IMG/VR virus record: IMGVR_UViG_3300039412_001255
Coordinates: 1 to 23,637 of that record
Direction: 5' to 3' (one strand)
Origin: a virus
DNA length: 23,637 nt
Shown here: one piece after another, positions 20,049 through 23,637 of the stretch
Position numbering within the stretch: the first letter of the stretch is position 1
Layout of the letters: each line of letters starts with the position of its first letter
Notes under the pieces: generated by a model
Seen by the model: the letters and a program-made list of their open reading frames with translations, nothing else
Told to the model about the DNA's origin: nothing
The model's database searches: none
Made by a program: the position numbers and the translations under genes

Positions 20049-20067
20049 AGTCTACTTTAGTTAGACT
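20049..20067. promoter_or_regulatory. Palindrome between TATA box and start codon (possible operator)
   Basis: AGTCTA (20049-20054) and TAGACT (20062-20067) form a perfect inverted repeat around a 7-nt spacer. It ends one base before the ATG, where a bound protein would block initiation. Confidence 0.4.
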
Positions 20068-20068
20068 G

Positions 20069-21382
20069 ATGACAAGACTATCTGCGAATGTAATTAAGCA
20101 ACTGCAAGGCATCCATAACGAGTATGTTAACGTCAATGGATTCAGTGCAGATGTGCAAGACGAACTGAGAGTTGGAAAGAAGACTGGCAACAAGTGTGCT
20201 AGAGTCTATGTAACTCAGAAGGTTCCAGTCAATGCTCTTGCTGTGAACGATGTGATTCCTAACTCCATACTTGATGAAGATGGGGTGAAGGTTCTTATTG
20301 ATGTGGTGGAGATTGGAGTCATAAAAGCATTTCCAGACTTTAACGGTTTCCTACATAAACAACACCCGGCTTCAGTTTCGGCTCCGGCTTCTGTTTACAC
20401 CAATCCAGATGTTGCAGTGAGACCTATGATTGGCGGCATTTCAGTGGGTCACTACAAAATCACGGCTGGAACGATAAATTACTTCTACACGGACAATGTT
20501 ACTGGCAAGATAGGAATGCTTAGTAACAACCACGTTCTTGCAAACGAGAACGATGCGACTGCCGGAGACCCCATCCTTCAACCCGGCCCATACGATGGTG
20601 GCACAATACTCAGTGATGAAGTGGGTAAACTGACACGCTTTGTGCCTATTGTGTATGACGCGGCTACTGGTGTCTCATCGGGACAAGCGGGAACCTCTGC
20701 TCCGAATACACAGGGTAACAACACTGTAGACTGCGCTTTCGCTATTCTGAATGACCAGACGAACTATCAATTAGTGGAAGACGGTCTCTTCTCTCCTGTA
20801 GGAAACTCAGAGGCAGTAGTTGGAGACACCGTTACCAAATCAGGGCGCACCACTGGTGTCACCACTGGAAAAGTCATAGACATTGCTGGAACCGTAGACG
20901 TAGGTTACAGTGGAAGCAATACCGCAACCTTTGTAGACCAAGTGATTGTGCAGGACGAAGGCTCAAGTTTCAGCCAAGGCGGAGACAGTGGTTCTCTCAT
21001 TATGAGGTCAAGCGACAAGATGGCTGTTGCCATACTCTTTGCGGGTGGCGGAACTACCACAATAGGCAACCACATTCTTGCTGTTCTTGCCGCGCTGAAC
21101 ATCTCTTCGATTGGAACTACACCTACTCCGACACCAACTCCAACCCCAACTCCTACTCCAACCCCTACTCCAACTCCGACACCAACACCAACTCCGACCA
21201 GTCCATGTTTGGCCAAGATTCAGAAAGGAGTGGCCGAACTTGAAGCAGGGTCGGTTCTTCATGGTATAGAAGACATACTTTCTGGTCTAACGTGCTATGT
21301 TGACAACGACCTCAAAGGCGAGTCGAAAGCAATCAAACGAAAGATAAGGGCTGATATTGAGCGAGTTGAGAGACGACTCTAA
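20069..21382 (+). CDS. Trypsin-like (S1-fold) serine protease with Thr-Pro linker
   Basis: The 437-aa protein has a chymotrypsin-fold domain with an intact triad: H155 in LSNNHVLAN, D221 in NTVDCAFAIL, and S307 in GGDSGSL. KSGRTTGVTTGKV (257-269), a typical strand pair, precedes the Ser motif. Residues 1-115 form a separate N-terminal alpha/beta part with ARVYVTQKVPVNAL. A linker of about 13 Thr-Pro pairs (351-377) leads to a 60-residue Cys-containing helical tail (SPCLAKIQKG ... IERVERRL). There is no signal peptide or transmembrane segment. The rigid linker suggests a protease head held away from a virion or cell anchor, so digestion of a host surface protein is plausible. Housekeeping functions in virion maturation seem less likely because a prohead protease is present. 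Confidence 0.85.
   Translation: MTRLSANVIKQLQGIHNEYVNVNGFSADVQDELRVGKKTGNKCARVYVTQKVPVNALAVNDVIPNSILDEDGVKVLIDVVEIGVIKAFPDFNGFLHKQHPASVSAPASVYTNPDVAVRPMIGGISVGHYKITAGTINYFYTDNVTGKIGMLSNNHVLANENDATAGDPILQPGPYDGGTILSDEVGKLTRFVPIVYDAATGVSSGQAGTSAPNTQGNNTVDCAFAILNDQTNYQLVEDGLFSPVGNSEAVVGDTVTKSGRTTGVTTGKVIDIAGTVDVGYSGSNTATFVDQVIVQDEGSSFSQGGDSGSLIMRSSDKMAVAILFAGGGTTTIGNHILAVLAALNISSIGTTPTPTPTPTPTPTPTPTPTPTPTPTPTSPCLAKIQKGVAELEAGSVLHGIEDILSGLTCYVDNDLKGESKAIKRKIRADIERVERRL
21120..21198 (+). repeat. Thr-Pro codon repeats (linker)
   Basis: Repeating 6-bp units of the type AC(T/A/C)CC(A/T/C/G) encode the Thr-Pro linker of the protease. Silent variation between units argues for selection on the protein sequence. 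Confidence 0.85.
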
Positions 21383-21397
21383 GTATTGGGCAGAATC

Positions 21398-21406
21398 CTT
21401 ATTAAT
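21398..21406 (+). promoter_or_regulatory. TATA box for the structured RNA
   Basis: CTTATTAAT is centred 26 nt before 21428, where the 5' arm of a 12-bp RNA stem begins. CAGAATCCTTAT (21391-21402) is repeated exactly at 21553-21564 in the promoter of the next gene, so both look like bona fide core promoters. Confidence 0.6.
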
Positions 21407-21427
21407 CCTACCTACATAGGATGTGCC

Positions 21428-21553
21428 GGGATTGCAGGGGCTTAGTTAGCGAGACCCCGCACCGTTACGGCCAAGGCCGTAAAGACTCAGTTGATAAGGG
21501 GCCGACGCTTCCCAAACGGGCGTAACAGGGAGCGTGCGAACCCTGACAATCCC
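21428..21553 (+). ncRNA. Probable structured non-coding RNA (about 126 nt)
   Basis: GGGATTGCAGGG at the 5' end (21428-21439) pairs with CCCTG-A-CAATCCC at the 3' end (21541-21553), a 12-bp stem with one bulged A. Inside are a hairpin TTACGGC/GCCGTAA with loop CAAG (21465-21482) and a hairpin ACG...CCC/GGGCGT with loop AAAC (21505-21523). CAGGG (21526-21530) could compete with the 5' AGGG for CCCTG, giving two alternative folds. It has no ORF, is more G+C-rich than its flanks, and begins exactly 26 nt after a TATA box. It is not a canonical tRNA: the T-arm-like hairpin has a 10-nt loop and an extra A before the 3' acceptor-like strand. The class is unknown; possibilities are a viral small RNA, a tRNA-like RNA or a ribozyme. 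Confidence 0.6.
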
Positions 21554-21560
21554 AGAATCC

Positions 21561-21567
21561 TTATAAA
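21561..21567 (+). promoter_or_regulatory. TATA box for the nucleotidyltransferase-like gene
   Basis: TTATAAA is centred 26 nt before the ATG at 21590, which marks the true start. The longer frame from 21491 runs through the RNA gene and is not credible. Confidence 0.7.
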
Positions 21568-21589
21568 GCAGGGTCGGGATACCTTACTC

Positions 21590-22231
21590 ATGAGTAGTGA
21601 GCGCGTTCTAGTTCTGATGGCTGGCGGATACACGCCAGACCAAATCCAGAAGCACCTTCTGGTGGATAGCAATGGCAACCGCCTCTTTGAGAGGACGATT
21701 AATGCTGTTCCGGCAGATACGGTCTGGATAGTCCACAACCGAATCAATCAGGGTTGGTGGAATGCGTGGTATAACAACAATGTCCACAACACGTTCAGCG
21801 ATAAGACCATCACGCTCTTTCTGGACACCAAGGGAAGCAAGGGACAGTCGAACAACCCCTCTCTCTGGATGACTAGCGGCATCCCGGCTATGACCGTCAA
21901 CACCAAGTTCAAAGAGGTCGTCTTCGGCGCGATTGACTCCTACTTCGACAACTACAACTTCATGGACGAATTCATCTCCAAGGAGCACGCCTATGTCATA
22001 GCAGACACCTACATCGGGAAGGACATCTACACCGACCTGATGAAGACCACCACTAAGGAACTTCTGAAGAACGGACAGTTGCGGTATGGGAGCATGAGCC
22101 AAGTTCTCTTCCAGATGATTCAGAAAGGAACTGTCTTCGACATCATCAAAGTGAAGGGCAAGTTCTTCGATTGTGGAACTCCTGACGGTCTGGAAGCGGC
22201 AAAGGGGTATGTGACTGTTGGAACATTATAA
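21590..22231 (+). CDS. Degenerate NTP-transferase-fold (sugar nucleotidyltransferase-like) protein
   Basis: The 213-aa product starts like a sugar-1-phosphate nucleotidyltransferase: VLVLMAGGY (6-14), then QKHLLVDSNGNRLFERTI (20-37), matching 'K-x-x-L-x-v-x-G-x-P-l-l-x-x-x-i'. It ends with FFDCGTPDGLEAAKGYV (192-208), the usual 'D-x-G-T-P-x-x-l-x-x-A' motif. The normal G-x-G-T-R loop after A-G-G is missing and much of the sugar-binding centre is shortened, so it may be a reduced or altered enzyme. The downstream glycosyltransferase-like gene suggests a role in glycan synthesis for virion or host surface modification. Confidence 0.65.
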   Translation: MSSERVLVLMAGGYTPDQIQKHLLVDSNGNRLFERTINAVPADTVWIVHNRINQGWWNAWYNNNVHNTFSDKTITLFLDTKGSKGQSNNPSLWMTSGIPAMTVNTKFKEVVFGAIDSYFDNYNFMDEFISKEHAYVIADTYIGKDIYTDLMKTTTKELLKNGQLRYGSMSQVLFQMIQKGTVFDIIKVKGKFFDCGTPDGLEAAKGYVTVGTL

Positions 22232-22240
22232 ACGACAAAG

Positions 22241-22248
22241 CCTAAATA
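22241..22248 (+). promoter_or_regulatory. TATA box for the 18-codon mini-ORF
   Basis: CCTAAATA is centred 26-27 nt before the ATG at 22272. A second box (22296-22302) lies downstream inside that ORF. Confidence 0.45.
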
Positions 22249-22253
22249 GGATG

Positions 22254-22282
22254 TTCGCGTATCTACAACCAATGGACGCGAA
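22254..22282. promoter_or_regulatory. 7-bp inverted repeat around the predicted start site (possible operator)
   Basis: TTCGCGT (22254-22260) and ACGCGAA (22276-22282) are exact reverse complements flanking the predicted transcription start near 22272. A bound dimer here would block the first of the two tandem promoters. Confidence 0.4.
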
Positions 22283-22328
22283 ATTTAGCGAATCCTTAAA
22301 TACCATCGTGAGGGTGGGTATGCTATGA
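22272..22328 (+). CDS. Leader mini-ORF (18 aa) overlapping the exonuclease start
   Basis: The ATG is 26-27 nt from the upstream TATA box, and the frame ends in TGA overlapping the exonuclease ATG as ATGA (22325-22328). The second TATA box lies inside it, so the upstream promoter would give a coupled mRNA and the inner promoter a leaderless one. The peptide matches nothing known. Confidence 0.35.
   Translation: MDAKFSESLNTIVRVGML
22296..22302 (+). promoter_or_regulatory. TATA box for the exonuclease gene
   Basis: TTAAATA, in AATCCTTAAATACC, is centred 26 nt before the ATG at 22325. Confidence 0.7.
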
Positions 22329-22981
22329 AAGGTAAGAAACCACTGATTAGTCCCGCGCTGTGGAAGTGCGAACACGCACACACTGGCGAAGGACACCCGA
22401 ACTGCTGGCGAAGGTTCCAAGAAGACTACATGAGTAAAGACCTTAGACTAGGCTATCTAGACATTGAGGCCAACGGTCTACAGGGAGACTTCAACATCAT
22501 GTATTCATGGGCCATCAAGACCAGAGACAGCCGTGAGATTGCATGGGACTGTATGCGCGTTCCAGACGAACCTCTCGCGGAGACCTTCGACAAGAGGACG
22601 ACTCAAGCGTGTATAGACGCTATGAGGAAGTATGACGTTCTCTACACCTATTATGGGACAGGGTTCGACATCCCTATGATTAGGACGAGAGCCTTGGATT
22701 GGGGTCTAGACTTCCCGGCCTACGGAGAGGTTCAGCACGTTGACCTCTACTATCTGGTCAAGAGCAAACTCCAACTCCACTCGAACAGACTCGCTTCTGT
22801 AGCGTCTTTGCTTCATGTAGAAGAGAAGACACCCCTAGAACCGACCATCTGGAAGACCGCAATGGTCAATCCTCATTCGATGAGTTACATCGTCCAACAC
22901 AACAAGCAAGACGTTGTGGTGCTTGAGGAAGTCCATAAGAAACTAGAGACCTTCATGAAGGGGAACAGGAAATCCCTTTAG
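22325..22981 (+). CDS. DEDD-type 3'-5' exonuclease-like protein (RNase H-like fold)
   Basis: The 218-aa protein carries the three exonuclease motifs. Exo I is LGYLDIEANGL with D46 and E48, Exo II is YYGTGFDIPMIR with D115, and Exo III is IVQHNKQDVVVLEEVHKKL with D196. It resembles the RNase_H_2/YprB group and the proofreading domain of family B polymerases. The Exo III tyrosine position is His (HxxxD rather than YxxxD). Residues 15-27 (CEHAHTGEGHPNC) form a Cys/His cluster that could bind zinc, an unusual N-terminal addition. A start at codon 36 would remove it, but the TATA spacing supports 22325. It may act in viral DNA repair, recombination or degradation of host DNA. Confidence 0.75.
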   Translation: MKGKKPLISPALWKCEHAHTGEGHPNCWRRFQEDYMSKDLRLGYLDIEANGLQGDFNIMYSWAIKTRDSREIAWDCMRVPDEPLAETFDKRTTQACIDAMRKYDVLYTYYGTGFDIPMIRTRALDWGLDFPAYGEVQHVDLYYLVKSKLQLHSNRLASVASLLHVEEKTPLEPTIWKTAMVNPHSMSYIVQHNKQDVVVLEEVHKKLETFMKGNRKSL

Positions 22982-22986
22982 ATGCG

Positions 22987-23637
22987 ATGACTATGGGACT
23001 TCCAGCCGAGAAAAGATACATGGGTCTGCTGTCTTACGATGGCAGGGCCACACCGGAGACAGTCATGAATCTGACGGTGGCCATCCTCTTTTCTAACAAG
23101 AGTCCGGTCTTCAGTCACACATGGGGTGGCACAGGTGCGTCTTGGGGCAGAACCTTGGTCTTCAAGGGCTTGAGAGAACACGGCAAGGGCAGGGGATTCC
23201 TGATTGACTATGACATTGTGTTTCCAGCAACATCGTTACGCAAACTGGTAGACGCAATGAAAGAAGCAGACGACAGACACCTTAACATAGTGTCTCCTTA
23301 TTGGATTCCGAAGAAGGACGTTTGCGACCCCATGAAGCCAAAGGACGGGTTCCCTTCCTATTTCCACAAAGACGGCACAGCATACAGTCTGGAAGAGATA
23401 TGGAAACTCAAGGATTGGCAAAGGGTTGAAATGGCAGGACTCGGATTCTACTATGGTGACTTAGACCCATCATACGAGTTTCGTGAACAGGTCAAGAACA
23501 AGGTGGGCGGCAACTCTGGTGAAGACTTCTCCTTCTTTGTTGACAACAAGATAGTCGTGAATCATGTGAACTTCAACTTGTCTCATCTGAGGCTCGTCCA
23601 ATACATAATGCCGCCACCGCCGACTTCTAGCCCCTAA
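22987..23637 (+). CDS. GT-A-type glycosyltransferase-like protein
   Basis: The 216-aa protein lacks the first part of a full GT2 enzyme but shows FLIDYDIVFPATSLRKLVDAM (71-91) with a DxD-like metal motif (DYD, 74-76). IVSPYW (101-106), MAGLGFYYGDLD (149-160) and GEDFSFFVDNKIVVNHVNFNLSHL (178-201) follow, the last like the 'E-D-x-x-F ... H' acceptor and metal end of GT-A folds. It begins 6 nt after the exonuclease stop and is probably co-transcribed. Together with the nucleotidyltransferase-like gene it suggests glycosylation of virion proteins or cell surface. A Pro-rich tail (PPPPTSSP) ends the protein at the window edge. Confidence 0.65.
   Translation: MTMGLPAEKRYMGLLSYDGRATPETVMNLTVAILFSNKSPVFSHTWGGTGASWGRTLVFKGLREHGKGRGFLIDYDIVFPATSLRKLVDAMKEADDRHLNIVSPYWIPKKDVCDPMKPKDGFPSYFHKDGTAYSLEEIWKLKDWQRVEMAGLGFYYGDLDPSYEFREQVKNKVGGNSGEDFSFFVDNKIVVNHVNFNLSHLRLVQYIMPPPPTSSP

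Noticed and set aside
20905-21216. Gly-Val repeat protein on the minus strand
   Set aside because: It is the reverse reading of the Thr-Pro linker. The plus frame has a full serine protease.
21428-21553. tRNA gene with or without an intron (GGGATTG...CAATCCC acceptor-like ends)
   Set aside because: The 3' hairpin has a 10-nt loop instead of the 7-nt T-loop, an extra A precedes the 3' acceptor strand, no anticodon arm with a 7-nt loop is visible, and the acceptor pairing extends to 12 bp through the would-be D-arm region.
21491-21589. N-terminal extension of the nucleotidyltransferase-like protein
   Set aside because: It lies within the structured RNA and upstream of the TATA box at 21561-21567. 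Its Arg/Asn-rich sequence does not belong to the fold.

Overview
This window looks like part of the genome of a tailed (HK97-fold) virus that infects an archaeon. The archaeal signal is the promoter grammar. Nearly every gene or gene group is preceded by an A/T-only box (TTTAAATA, CTTAAATA, TTTATATA or close variants) whose centre lies about 26-30 nt before the start codon, as expected for archaeal TATA boxes driving leaderless or nearly leaderless mRNAs. I see no bacterial -35/-10 promoters. The viral signal is a head module in canonical order: prohead protease, coiled-coil scaffold, decoration protein, major capsid protein. It is followed by beta-rich, Thr/Ser/Gly-rich virion proteins. I recognise no terminase, portal, tape measure, polymerase or integrase, so this is only part of a genome. 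The host lineage cannot be fixed from the sequence.

Layout. 1-1726: a small unknown protein convergent with a 503-aa multidomain adhesin-like protein. 1752-2800: a nuclease patch with a Vsr/DUF559-like endonuclease, a tiny zinc ribbon and a LAGLIDADG endonuclease. 2827-4015: small accessory genes including a SLOG-like protein, and a symmetric TATA box serving genes on both strands. 4044-4814: a shortened paralogue of the 503-aa adhesin. 4859-5671: an AdoMet decarboxylase-like domain fused to a SET domain. 5697-6833: an unknown protein, an RPA-like OB-fold protein, a zinc ribbon and another unknown. 6862-10375: head morphogenesis. 10518-16850: virion surface proteins, dominated by a 1453-aa protein with about 60 copies of a 20-residue repeat. 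17010-18523: a five-gene minus-strand operon with 4-nt overlaps at every junction, including a MazG-like protein. 18545-18772: a divergent, low-complexity control region. 18773-20025: small genes with divergent and convergent arrangements. 20069-21382: a trypsin-like serine protease with a Thr-Pro linker. 21428-21553: a probable structured non-coding RNA with its own promoter. 21590-23637: a nucleotidyltransferase-like protein, a DEDD-type exonuclease and a GT-A glycosyltransferase-like protein.

How the parts fit. The capsid genes form one operon (8338-10375). The tail or surface proteins mostly have single-gene promoters. Both the scaffold gene and the giant repeat protein are entered through a mini-ORF that ends exactly at or overlaps their start codon. 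In at least seven places the stop codon of one gene lies inside the TATA box of the next. The most unusual items are the SpeD-SET fusion, the 126-nt RNA with a 12-bp closing stem, the A/C-only divergent region, and the repeat-built giant fibre. Functional names rest on motif recognition by eye; no database search was run.
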